NCBI GenBank assembly: GCA_014281115.1
Contig: JACONQ010000013.1
Location: forward strand, 310,001 to 374,000
Origin: Laburnicola sp. R22_1
Taxonomy: Eukaryota > Ascomycota > Dothideomycetes > Pleosporales > Didymosphaeriaceae
DNA: 64,000 nt
Direction of reading: 5' to 3'
The stretch's first letter is position 1. The number at the start of each line of letters is the position of its first letter. Below are positions 1 through 12,281 of this stretch, in pieces. The notes beneath the pieces are model-generated. The model made no database searches. It was not told the origin of the DNA and saw only the letters and a program-made list of their open reading frames with translations. The position numbers were made by a program, and so were the translations under genes.

Positions 1-2429
1 TATTAGCATACATTTCCCCAAGAGAGGTGATTCGAACAGAAGTGCTGCAGCAAACACGCTTCTATCGAGCAATATTTATGTCCCGATGGTATCGAGCTTG
101 CTACTCGAAAAAAGAAGAGGAACGTACCCCAGGTGGAGGCGGCCCCATTTTGGCTTTTTCTTAGAGTTCTCGAGCTCGACAAAAGATGTGTAGAGTTTTG
201 GTTTCAACACCTCGATGATTCTAGTTGTGCCGCGATGATATATTGCACTGCTGCCTGGCACGCCGTCGCGACAGTCACGTCAAGAGCCACGCGAACAAAC
301 CACGCGCGCAGCCGCGTTGGCAAATGCTTATCGATACGGCGCCAGATCACATGACCAGTTTTCACTCGATACTTCACCTCTCAACCCTTTCCTCCTAGAA
401 TCCGGCAATCGGAAGCCTAACCTTCTGCTATCCATGCACAAATCATTCTGCCCTATACACTACCTAAAACCCCCCGACATCTACCGCGCAAACTAGTACC
501 TAATGCTGCAGAACGCGTATCCCAACACTCCCGACGCGATGCCAACTGGTTACCTAAGACAACGAAACAGCTATAGTGGGTAAAGAAAACAGCGGAACTC
601 TTTTACATACTATAGTGCTGAGTACTCGGCTCCTTACGGTCTTCCAACCAACAAAGGAAATCTGCTCCCACGATGCCGGAGAAGCCGCGGCAACCTTGCC
701 CCCATCTCCCAACATCGGCATCTGCATCACACCGAGGCATCTCTCCCTCCCAAATAACAGAAAGCCCCGTCCAGTAACAGAAAGCCCCGTCCAGCCAGCC
801 CCCCATCACACAAACTCTCCCCTCGCAAAACCCTGAACCTAACCAACACTAGGGAACCCCGCATAACCCAACCCGCTCCACCCGGAACCTTCCCTCCCAC
901 AAAGAAACCTAAAAAGTGACATTCATTAAAAATTCCACACATTTTCTCGGCATCCATCACGCCGACACAATGCGTCAATAACCCACCCGTCGGTCTTCCC
1001 GTCCGTCACTCCAAACTCAGTTGCAAGCTGCGCCCTCGCCCGTCGCAACTCTATCGGCTCCGATGCGATGGAGACTTTGAACTAGGTCCGCTCCGCCCCC
1101 CGATTCCGCCTGATTACTCAAACACCGCGGCCCTTCGTCTCGCACTCTCGACTCGTCATCCACGACTCGAGGCGAACATGTCGCCCTCCGAGGTTGGGAT
1201 AGCGCGTGGGCCCACGTGTGAGCCGTGCCCGCGGAGTCAACGCCTCGCATGAACTGAAATTCCCTACAGTGTGGCGCGCTAAAAGGCGTAAACCACACTG
1301 CAACAGGGCAACTGCAGGTGAGCGCCGAAGCGCATGATCGACTGCGCACGTGCAAAGTAAAAAGGACATCTGCAACATGATGGCGTCAGCGCTCACCTAC
1401 ATACGGTGTTTCCAAATTTAGATGAAATCAACTCACGTTACACTTTGGTTGAACATCCAGGCATTGGGCTATAGTATGCTCCTGTGCGGAGATGCAGAAA
1501 GATCAACCGATGTTGGGCTGTATTGTATTTGCGCATGGGCGGACATATACTGGCTGTTTAGATAAGATTCATCTATAGGAATAACTAGGTATATACTTAG
1601 AGTTAATAATGGTTCTGTAATAGGAAATGATAAAAGCATTCCAGCAAGCTTCGCGTGGATAGAAGCAGATGGACCGATTGAACGGTGCGATACTCATCAC
1701 CGTAGCAATGCACACACAAAACCGGGCTAAACCTATAAGTCGTCTATTAACCTGGTATTAAACTACACTGTCCATCCAATTCAATCCAACCCAATTCCTG
1801 GCCCCTCTCCCTACTCTAACTCGCTACCAATGCAATAAATTCAAAATGTGAAGAAAGTCGGGACGCCCAAACAACATCCAATCAACCATGAAAGGGAAGT
1901 TCGAAAAGCCGAAAACTAACAATCGAGCATCGAGCTCGGGTATCCAGCCCATGGAAGTAACATCTTTTAGTGCCAACCCGCTGCTGTGCTTTCAAAAAGG
2001 ATGTCTTTTAGGGGGGCCCAGAAGAATAAAGCCATTAAATCCACAAAGGGAATCCTCAATCAACCTAACGCCATCGACTCCTCCTACAACTGGGCGGGGA
2101 CAGACTGTCGGTATTCTAGGCATTCCAACTGTTCACCTGTTGAGCCGGGTGAATGCACAGTGGAGCTGACTAGCACTGCAAGTGGTACTATCGACGAGCG
2201 GAGAGTCGTTGGTGATATGTGGACGTGGTAATGGAAGTACAGAAATTCAAAACTAAACCGCCGCCCAGATGCAGATGTTTTGATGCCCCCCGAACGCCGG
2301 TGTCTAAATTCAAATGCTTGAAGGTTATGCACCAAGAGCAAAGAGGGGAATAATGTATCGGTTGCTGAATTAGCGTCCAATATGATGATGTGGTGGTCGT
2401 ATAACAGAAGGTCGTAGTTTTCGCACGAT
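1..2429. other. Gene-free stretch at the window start
   Basis: No reading frame here resembles a protein I recognise and none is longer than about 130 codons. The base composition is ordinary for this gene space. It holds a 20-bp tandem duplication at 755-794. The right end is the downstream flank of flbA. A gene lying mostly outside the window on the left cannot be excluded. Confidence 0.5.
755..794. repeat. 20-bp unit repeated twice in tandem
   Basis: The unit at 755-774 (TAACAGAAAGCCCCGTCCAG) is repeated exactly at 775-794. It lies in non-coding sequence and looks like a simple slippage or duplication event. Confidence 0.9.
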
Positions 2430-4761
2430 CTAGGGTCGGGCGGAGGCCCCACCAGAAGCAACATAAGCAGCCGCTGCAGCTTGATCAAGACCTCGTAATT
2501 GCGGGCCGTACTTAGGGTGCTTGATAAATTTGGGGACAGAGTCCTACCACGAGTCAGAGAATGGTGAAGATTGGGCTGGGTGTGCTTACGCTGGACATCA
2601 ACTTAAATATCGAGTTCTGAGCCTTCTCAAAGAGTGACGCAACCTCCACCAGACTTTGCATCATGGCGGTATCGTCACCAACAGCGCGAGTCATGCGGGT
2701 GGCCAGCTGTGTACGGAGTGCGTGGTCGATATTAAGCTCGTTCGGGGAGCCAGGGGCCAAGAAGGCATTGTAAAGACCTAGGCACGTTAGCAAATTATTC
2801 AAAATACACCGACAGGAGAAATGAGCATACCATAGGCGGCTGCGAGGGTTTCGCGAATAGTCTCAATCTTGTTATCCCCGGTGGTTTTCACAGCTGCTTG
2901 GTACTGCGAATGGAATTCCTGCACCTCGATATAGAAAGATAAGTTCTCCTCACACATAGTCTCCTTTAGGAACTCGCGGTATAATAGGCGCCAAGACGGG
3001 TTGCGAATAATGACGTTGGTGCGGTTGCTATTGGAGTCGCGGGTAGCGCCATCGCGAGCCTTGACGGCGTTCATGTCCGCGGTCGAAGTTGTGTCATCAA
3101 CAAGACTCCATCCAGCAACACGTTCGCCATGCGGTGTGAGGAAGTACTGCACTTGCTTCAACGGCTGGAACTTCTCAGATGAGTTACGTGCATCAACGGG
3201 GCTAATGAGGCCTAGCTGGAGAAACATGGAACCGATTTCGATAGCTTCGCGACGGTCGACCATTGTGGAACAATCCATGAGCCACTCGGCTGCGTTTCTT
3301 CCGTTGAACGTGTGTTCGTACGGACGGGTTTGTGTTGGCTTGTGCTTGACGGTCCGCACGCCCACGTCGCACTTGGCGAACTCATGTATCGAATCGGAAT
3401 CCGATTGCGTCTCGTTCGCACTGTTTCCGACAAAGCGGCGGAAAATGATCTCCACCGTCTGTTCGTCGTTGTGCAGCTTATCGGTCTCGGTGTTCCGCTC
3501 GAGGATGACGAGCTGATGCGGGTTGCGACTCGACTCGATCACCGCCTTGACATGGGCTGACTGGATACCGTTGCGGGCACAGAAACGCTCCAGAATATGG
3601 ATTCCCTTCGGCGTCAGTTGCCATACCGAGCTCTTGTTCTGGAAATCTAATTTGCCTTCAACCGACTCGATGAATTTTGCCTCTAGAAACCTGGCACATA
3701 CCGACCGTGCCATCTCTTTCGCCATGGAGAATGTGGTGGTTGTCGTAGTGGTGACCACACGGGAAGCATCTTTCGGATCCGGCATGCGATTAGACTGCGA
3801 GAACTTCAAAGAGCCCAGATTTGTTATCGCCTCGTCGGATGTGAATGTGAAGTCGATCATCCTGAAGCGTACGCGGTGCGGAGTGAGCGGCAACGACACC
3901 ATTAACGTCGAGAAAAGATCCTTGAAGTCCTACATGGTCGTCAGCGTTGCAAAAGAGGCTTCTAACAAGGCATCCGTGGAAAGCGCGGAACGCGCTCTAC
4001 CGCATATATTACGGAGCAAGGGCGCTCTCGGCGGTGAACGAGGGAGGCAGATGGCAGGAAATGACAAGATGCACCATATCCGGGACGTGAATTGCGATCT
4101 GGAAGCAGCAAAGGTACGAACTTACCCTGGTGTACGGCCGCTCATCATCCGTCATGCGGAGGAGGCGCGACGAAGTTTGGTGCATCTTCTTGTCGCCTGC
4201 CTTGGCGGTCTGGCGGAGCTTATCCAGCTTGCCGGTGGGCTCGCCGTCGGAGGGGGTGGTCGGCGTCGAGGCGGACGACTGGGCGAGCCTGGGAGCGTCA
4301 CTGGCGGTGCTGTCGGCCTCGCGGGTCGACGTGAAGCTGGCGCTCGTTGAGGGATCGCGAGACGGTGGCTCGTCGGTAGAGTCGACAAGGCGGCCACGCG
4401 ACGAGGATGACGAAGCACGGGGGGCGGCCGGCGAGAGGAAGGCGGTGGGCAGGGCGTGGGAGATGCTGCTGGCGCGGACGTGGGAAGCGGCGTCGCGGCT
4501 GGATCTGCGCAGCAGTGGAAAGTGGGAGGTCAGCGTCGACCGCCGGCTGGAGGGCGAGGGCTGCGGCTGTGAGTGTGAGTGGGAGGGAGCGACGGCAGGC
4601 GCTGCGGACACGCTGGTTTGGGCCCTGTCAGACGGGGCCGCTAGATGGGAGGGCAATCGAGGGCCTTGCGGGGAGTGGTTGCGGGACGGGGTGGTGCTGT
4701 CACTCGGGGCAGAGACGGCGGCAGGAGGAGTCAAAGGGAGCAGAGGTGTGTTCATAGACAT
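2430..4761 (-). CDS. flbA: FlbA-type regulator of G-protein signalling (DEP-DEP-RGS)
   Basis: This protein speeds GTP hydrolysis on the heterotrimeric G-protein alpha subunit FadA and so shifts hyphae from growth to asexual sporulation; that role is known for the family. Four exons are read: 4126-4761, 2831-3929, 2590-2777 and 2430-2543. Introns of 196, 53 and 46 bp have GT-AG ends and keep frame, giving 678 residues (Aspergillus FlbA is about 719). A Ser/Pro-rich N-terminus is followed by the FlbA hallmark QTSSRLLRMTDDERPYTR at the end of exon 1. Two DEP-type regions lie at about 280-335 and 420-485, and the RGS domain at about 520-650 contains FLKETMCEENLSFYIEVQEF and ends with DSVPKFIKHPKY. 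The start MSMNTPLL at 4761 was chosen because sequence further upstream loses the low-complexity character; MNTPLL at 4755 is an alternative. Confidence 0.95.
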
Positions 4762-7700
4762 CGGCGGGCAGCAGAGGCGCGGAGAGAAGTCACAGAAGGG
4801 AGCAGTCGGCAGAGGCTGCAAGGATGGCCCGCCTCTCTCCCAGTGCTGGGAAGGTCGTGCGTGGGCGACTAAAAGGACGCCGGCGCAAGAAACGAGGGCG
4901 GAACGTGGCATCCCTGCCGCCCTTCCACAAAGCGTTTCACACAATACCGGAGCCCGCCGTGACAACACGAACGAGCCATTGCGCGCCCTCGCCGGCGGCC
5001 GCTGCGGCTGCCGGCTGCCTCTCCAGTTGCTTCGGCATCCACATCCATCCACGGTGCGAGAGGGGGCACGCTGACGACAGTCGACGCCCATCAGCATCAT
5101 CGTCACCACCACCACCACCCCCCCGGTCGCCTCCCTCTGACGCGGCGGCTTTCCCTGATGAGCGTCTGGGCGTCGTCGCGGCGTGCTAACTCAAGGCGAC
5201 ACCACCAGAGACAAAGGCCTTCTTTGTCGGCAGCTCGCAGCTTGTGCCTCCATGCCGCTCTGCACGCATGCAGGCGCGTCCGCTTGGAGAAGACCACGGC
5301 TCAACAGCGGTGGTGCAACACACCCGGATGTTTTCCAACGTGGCACCCTGGTCCGATTGCTTCTCCGAGCCCCTTTGCGCCCTGGTCCGTAATGTCCTCA
5401 CTGCTCAGTCTTTGGTGGAGCTGCCATCGTTGCACACCCGGGAACAACATTAATACCGAGCCTCGCCGGGCACACAGCGCTCAGGCGTTTTTCATACGTA
5501 ATCCGCATGCAAGCTCCCAATCGATTTTGGCCACCACAGATCCTTGCCCAAGCCAGCCGTCAGCGTTATGGCGCTCCTCACGTGTGACAGCCCCACCTCG
5601 TGGACCGCACGTTGTTGCAGGTGCTGCGAGACATACCCTCCAACAAGTACCTTTGTAGCCAAGTTCTCAGCCCCCCGTATGTGCTTTCGGTGTAGCGTAC
5701 TTCTCCTTCCAGCCTCCGTAGCCAAGCAGGGATTGCGCATTCAAGAGGAAGCGCAGGCCACGAGTGAATTTGTTCGTTTTCAGCCGACACGTGCGCCGGC
5801 TTGGAAGAAGCAAGGTTCCATCCCCCACGTTTCAGATCCGGAGCACATTGCGCGAATCGTTAGGTACAAGCGCCTGCCGTCGGTTTTTGCCCCATTGATT
5901 GGTGTAACTTTCACTTCCCTTGCAGAGCCATGAACATCGACAATCCAGACTCCCGACGTCGACAGGCAAGGAGTACCGCGGGAGATGATTTAGTACTCCG
6001 AACAGACTACCACTTCTGCAGTCATCATCCGTCTCCAAAAGCTTTGGGTCCACGCGAAATCGTTGGGAGTCTCGGTTTATCGGGCGACCCTGGCTGGGAC
6101 TGGGATTGCCTACCGACGGCAAAAACCTGCCACCCCGTCGTCTTGAGTCATGGGTAGAGCCCTTGCAAATTCACGTCGCGTGGCGCCAGGATTCTGACAC
6201 GTGTCAGCCGAGTTCCTCTTCCGGGCCGCTGGCGCGAACGACGGCTCAGTCGAACATTGCCCGTAGGCTGAGTCGTAGCTTCGTACTACACAGATCTGCG
6301 CGTTCCTCTGTCATGGTCTCTAACTAGCAAGACATGCTGACGCCTGCGAAAAAGAAACGCTGCCTCTTTATAAAGATATAGTCGAGCGGCAGAGCTCGCT
6401 GGAAGATAACGCCACGTCTGCAGGAGCAGATCATGCTGTGTGAGTTCCCCTCGTTTGTAATTTGATTCAGTGGCCTGTCCTTGCCACGTGCAGCTGAAGG
6501 TGCAGATAGATTGATTTTTGATGCCTGTAGCTGTATCCTCCGCTTAAGTGCTCTGATGTTGCCTGGGAGAGCGGGGCAGAAAGAAATGTCGGTGAGCCCG
6601 GGATCCTAGTAATATCACGACGCCCGTGGAAATATGGTGTGTATGTAGGCGACGCCATCTTCGTGGAGCCGAGTCGGGTCGCATGCCGCTTTGCAGCAAT
6701 ATGGCTAGCTTCTAGCCATTGTAGTTTGTGACTGACGTGCGTCCTATCGCAGGTGTGTGGCTACAAACGGAGGCCCTTGGAGATCCTCTCGATCGCGAAA
6801 GTAAGCAGCCATCGTTCTCTGGCGCCGCACTTCTGTCCATGTTTCGGCCGTTCCCATTCTGTTCGAGGACGCAGAAGTCCAGCTGATCTTCAGAGTCTCC
6901 GCCTCCTCTTCCAAGATGAAGCTCACGTCTTGCGTTACAAGCAGTGTGAGGTTCTAGGCCCAGTAGACGCTGCTTCAATCAACTGCCCACAGGTGCCATA
7001 TCCGCCGAAATGTTATGGAAAATAGCATGTTGCAGACAGGCCTTGTGCTCCTCGCGAACAGAAGGATGTGAGGTAGCGATGCAAATTGAAGTAGAACTGT
7101 GGGCGATGCTTGCGGGTGTCGTAGTCACCGAGTAGGTGGCGATGCATAGTTCAGGTTGCCGTTGAGGAAAGAGCCACGCAGCGGAGGGAAAGCACGCCCG
7201 TTGTCGTTCTTGCCAATCTTTCGTGGACCCTTTGTCTAGTCAATTCTCCTATCAATGATTCCACTAGGTAGGTTCACGTTTTGGTTGTTTCCACCATGTG
7301 CCGTCCACGGGCAAGGTTCCGTCACGCGACCTAGAAGTCGAACCGTCTTCCGTCCACAGTGATCATCATACCTGCTTCACTTCGCCCACTAGCGTACGTG
7401 CAAATCGGTGTGCTAGGTCTACGCGGCTAGTCAGTCGCACGAAACCGCTGATGCCAGGGCTCGTAGCTTGTAAAGACACTCTTGCTTTAGATGACCTTAC
7501 TAATATCTAAATTACTCAAGCCTGTACAATTCCAGAATCATCAACATCAATCTCCAACATTTCCCACGTGGCAGCTCCCCTAACCCACAGGCCTCTTCCC
7601 CAACCTCCATGTCATCACCTTTACACATCTAATAATATCCCACGCTACATAACAACGATTCGTCCATACCCAATGCCCACACGAAACAGACCCAAGCCTC

Positions 7701-8541
7701 AGGTAGCAGACCCATCATCGAGGATCCAGCCCTGTGCGCGCCACGGAATCCTCCGAATCCTACGATCCTTCCAACCCGATCCCGACGCAGCCTGCAGGGG
7801 CACAGCGCGATCCCATGACGGGACGCCCCACGGTTTCCAACTTTCCACGTGGCAGGCTTCGGGGCGCAGGCTCGAAGAGGTAAGTCGTGAGCTTTTTTTT
7901 TGTGCTGACGCGAGGGACGGAGTGAGTTGGTCAGAGTTTGAAAAGGGGGCATGTTAAGCGAGATGAGGGTTTGGGGCAGGTGTTGGGAAAAGGGGCGTTA
8001 TGTCAGCGCTGATCTGATGGGGCTTCAGATGTCGTGCGAGTGTCTGCATGTGGAATTTGAGGTGTAGATCGGACTGGGATGGCAAACGTAATTGGTATTC
8101 ATAATGTGTGATGTAGGTATCTGGTCGAGTAAGCACTTGCATTTGATATGATCGAAATGCCCTGTTTTGCCTTCGAAACCATGCCAGAACATCAACCCAA
8201 AGATTCTGTGGAGCCTGTATGCCTCCTGTCCTCCACGGAGAGGCAAATATATGCTCCGACAACAAGCCAAATAACTCGAGGATCATGGCCATTCCTCCCT
8301 TTCGATAATTCCAAACAAACCTTGGAAGCCCACAAATCCTTCTTTCGTAGATCCAATTGGCGTTTATTCTGTATGATTCGAGCATCTCAGAACAGTAGTA
8401 GTAGTATATGGTGATAGTCGTGATGACATGTGCCCACTTGACATTGATTCATCGACGCATCGTCTCTCGTGGCCAACGATACGTGATTGAGAACCAGCAA
8501 CATGCATCATCGCTGCGCTTCAGTCAAAAGCGCCATGTGTT
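4762..8541. promoter_or_regulatory. Long gene-free region upstream of flbA
   Basis: About 3.8 kb holds no recognisable gene; the reading frames present (up to 166 codons) are unlike known proteins and overlap on both strands. It separates the flbA start from the 3' end of the 524-aa gene. It probably holds the flbA promoter and leader. A G-box-like palindrome with an identical right flank, CCACGTGGCAG, occurs at 7564-7574 and again at 7845-7855. A CAC/CCA microsatellite is at about 5100-5121. Confidence 0.4.
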
Positions 8542-10296
8542 TTAAGACTGGTAGTTGTTGTAATTGAACGGGCTCGCCAGCGGGTTCCAAACAAGCGGTC
8601 CGTTCTGAGGATTGGGCGCCGAGCGTGCAGTTTGGGAGCTCGTGGTAGAAATCAAGTGCGAGGGTTCTGCGTAAGCTGTGTTTCCCACTCCTGCCATTCG
8701 GCTGTCGTTCGGATGGTGCGCAGCGGTCCAGCGGGGAGCATACGCTTGTGGCATATGTGCAAGCGGGTACATCTGTGCATGAGGTCCGTATCCATGAGCG
8801 AAGGCGGCACGAAAACCAGGTGTGGACGTCATGTGGCGGTGCAGCTCATTCGCGTGTAGTTGATAGGAGTTTGGAGCCAGATTGTGAGGCAGAACTGGCG
8901 ACATTGCACCGGTTGCATGCGGCGTGTAACTCCCATAGTTTGTTACATGCCCAACGTGGGTCTCTGGTCGTGGAGGTAGTCCTGGCGACATCGCACCGGT
9001 TGCCTGCCGCGTGTAATTTCCGTAGTTGGTTACGCGGGCCTCAGGTTGTAGAGGTAGTCCTGGCTGTGGTGACAATGCCGGTCTGAAGGCAGGTTGGCTT
9101 GACGGCTTGACCACCGGCTCGGGAAGGTTGCTCATGTATGTCCACATTTGCTGCATTGAGGCTTCCTGGATTTCCACTAGTGGATTACACCACGACTTGC
9201 ACTTCTCGAAGTTGCCCCATTTAGGAGTCTTCGCGACTTCCACATAGGAGGGCTCACGCATCTCGGGCCAGTTCGGCTTCACTAGCAAGATTGGTACACA
9301 GTCTTGCATGTGGTTTTGCTCGAGAGACTTGCAAATTCTCAGACAATTGGCTCGGGGAACCTTGTGTTTCTGCGTTCCGTTGGGCACGAAGTTTGCGTTG
9401 TCCGCAACAGATTTGATACGCAGGTAGCGGAAGAGGGGATAGTGGTTGGCTATAACCATGACTGGAGCTCCCAAAGTGTTCGAGCCGGGTCGGTTAGGCC
9501 TAAGAAAACATACCAGGTCAGCGTGGTTCTTATAAGAGAGGGTGGTTACTTAGGTTCTTTGGCCAATTTGAGAGCCTTGCCAACAAGTTCTCAAGCTCGC
9601 CGAGAAACTTTCAGATTGTACGTACAGCATGATAACACTTCCAGGTTTAAAGTCTTGGAAGAACACCGGCATAGGCTTGTAGATATCTACAGATATCAAG
9701 ATCAGTACACGTAGAGGAACATCTGTTTGTGGGAACGTACAACGCTTCTGCTGAGATTCCAAGTAGTTGACCTTCTCTTGGACTTTCGCAATCTCTCCTT
9801 GCTCAACAGATACGTGTGCATTCCAGTGGTCGATATACTCCCATTCGATGGAGAAGAGTTGCTCGAGATTGACGAAAGTATCGTGTTGCATACCGCTGGA
9901 GCCCAATGCAAGCCGAAGTGTTGTCCTGCCTTGGTCGAAGGTAGTCGTACCTATTTTCAGATGCATGTGGAGGTCGCGGATCGCTCGCGGCGGATATTTT
10001 GTCAGTGCATAGAAGTATGTGAGTTTCTTCTGGTGATCGGTACCGACAACGAGGACGGGATGGCGGAAGAACCCATCGTCGCGCTTCTGCTCGTGAATGA
10101 CTGACCACAAGGGGATGTGTCGTCCATCTGGAATATAGTATGCCCTAAGGATCTCTGGCGCAGACTGGAGCGGTATTCGTGGCGAGAGTGGCTCAGAAGC
10201 TGCGAGAATTGGAGGGTTCGGACGGTCTGGAAGTGGGGGTCGAACATTTCGATTGTTTTGGGCGAAGCCTGTCGAGGGAGGGCAGGAGTATGACAT
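8542..10296 (-). CDS. Hypothetical fungal protein with two similar beta-rich segments
   Basis: I do not recognise this family. Three exons are read: 9741-10296, 9626-9686 and 8542-9499, giving 524 residues. The 54-bp intron (9687-9740) is a multiple of three without stops, so it is supported only by its GTACGT and CTGTAG ends; the 126-bp intron (9500-9625) is needed to restore frame. The N-terminus is Pro-rich. Residues of about 50-100 contain HIPLWSVI and HPVLVVGTD, and after the first intron there is a similar piece, FKPGSVIML, GAPVMVIA and FRYLRI, which suggests an internal duplication of a small barrel-like fold. The C-terminal half is Pro/Tyr/Gln-rich with a repeated VTNYGxYT-xATGAMSP block. 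No catalytic motif is visible. The next gene downstream on this strand is flbA, 3.8 kb away. Confidence 0.75.
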
Positions 10297-12281
10297 TCTG
10301 CTCCCTCCGGTCTCTACTGTCTAGTGCACTGCGTGTGCGAAGACAATCCAAGACCTTTGGAATATGCAGCGGCTGATTAGAAAGGTCAACGCTGTACTGG
10401 TATGGTTGGAGGTGGGAGTTGAGAAAATGTCGTGGCTCCGAAGTCGAGGCTGCGACGGGGTATGTAGGTCATGCCGGGCAAGGTAGAGACAGCAGACCTT
10501 GGCTAGTAGCACTTATGCATTTCACAGTGACTCATGACGCTCTGTAGATGAACTATGCATCACTGGTCATCAGATAAATCACTGGCCTTTCTCCTCCTTG
10601 GAAACCTTGTGATACTTCTGTCACACACTAGGCGAGGGTGAACGAGTAGCGTCATAGTTAATATACGACATGCCGCTAATCTCTAAATAATTTCCATACT
10701 ATTATACGTAGTGAAGGTGTGATTTGCGCTGTTGACAGTACCCAGGCGGATGCATTCCAGTTTACTTGTCAATACACAACGTTGAGACTTGAGAGTATGC
10801 TTGCAATTGCTTTCTGTGTCGAGACTCGAGAGATAGGCGTGCCATCAAACACATAGGATGCAAGCAAGATGTACAATTCGTATGCGGAGGCAAATTGTCC
10901 ATGTGCGCGAGTACTCATCCTTAGTTCTATTAGATATAAATCATATTGGTTTAGGTATATGACTATACCTTGAGTACTAGATGTTTGCTAGCAAAGCCAA
11001 ACACTACGTGAACTACCTTGTTTGTTAGACTAGCTCTTCCGATACTAATACGTCTTCTCTGATATCTTAGCGCTGCATAGTATAGGTTTCGCATGTACTG
11101 ACTGCTGAACCTTGGTTGTGCTGTTAAGCCTCATAATCTGTAAGAGGTTAAGTCGACTATGAACAGAATGAATGAATGATTCCACGGTGAGACTTACTGA
11201 TTACGGCAGACCGCTCCTTCCTCCGGCCTGCTCACACCAGAGCATTACTGCCATAGTACTTACCTAAGGTATAGTACTCTATCTAAGCCCTTCAAGTAAT
11301 CATATTCTCTGCAACTGATCTTCTTCTGTTCTAGCTATGGTGGGTCATTCTCCCCATGTGCCTTAGTAATGAAACGAGGATCGTAATTAGTCGTCGATTG
11401 AGGGTTCCTATGGGCTCAAATATATATGATGCACCGCTAGTTATTTACCAGTTGAGGCGATGGTAGATGAGAACGACGTATGCAGTAGGAGAATGGGAGA
11501 TGGAAATAAACGGTGACGGGCATCACGAGGACGGACGAAGCAAGCATAGACAGACACACCACACGAACAAAGGAAACAAAGGAAAACAACAACATAAGAA
11601 ACCGGTAAAACGTAAGGCTAAACGCTGACAGATTATGGAATTGGGCGAAGGATCTAGGAAAGCAGACGTGTAGATAAGAGCAGCGCATTGATGGCGCTGC
11701 TGCCACGCTACATGTACAGCGCAAACAGGAAGCCAAAAAGAACTCACCTCAACAAAACCTCCTTAACACCCGTCCAACTGGTCTACACCCAGTTCTCATG
11801 CCGCCAACTAAGCAACCTCAGACCAGCTCACCAACGTAAAGCGTCCTTGACTTTCAGTCACCCCAAAAACGCTACTTTTCCACTGACATACAGAATCCTC
11901 AGCAGTACTTGAAAAAAAGATCCGTTTTGTATTCATCCCTATTCCCAACCCACCAACCCTAACTAAAAGTACAAGATCAACAATGCACCAATCGTATGCT
12001 TCCCAACAACAAGACGTCCGCCATGTATGCAGAGCTTCGAAGAATGTTGACATACACCTGCCCATGCTAATGCAAACGCCAAGTCCCATTGTATATGCCC
12101 CCATCGCCTGTGCCTGATCATACAACGAACCAAAATGTAGCGAGCGACTTGGACACGTAATGCTCCATCCTCCCGTGTCGTCCAAGAGTGTAAAACCGAG
12201 TCTATCCGTTTTTGCCCCCTAAGGCTGCTCTAAGAATGATAGCCATCATTCTCTAGCCCACTCTACCACTCAAGGCACAGG
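10297..12281. other. Gene-free stretch of about 2 kb
   Basis: No convincing coding sequence is seen on either strand. It contains the upstream region of the 524-aa gene and the 3' flank of the NirA-like gene. It is moderately AT-rich, with no clear repeats. Confidence 0.5.

Noticed and set aside
3523..4350. A 275-codon plus-strand frame
   Set aside because: Antisense to flbA exon 2 and intron 1; a shadow.
4130..5074. A 314-codon plus-strand frame over flbA exon 1
   Set aside because: Antisense shadow of the GC-rich, Ser/Pro-rich N-terminus of flbA; its composition (Arg, Gly, Trp, Ala) is typical of a complementary-frame artefact.
5158..5933. Two plus-strand frames of 166 and 129 codons upstream of flbA
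   Set aside because: Low-complexity translations, Cys/Ser/Pro-rich, no domain, no splice logic linking them; treated as non-coding.
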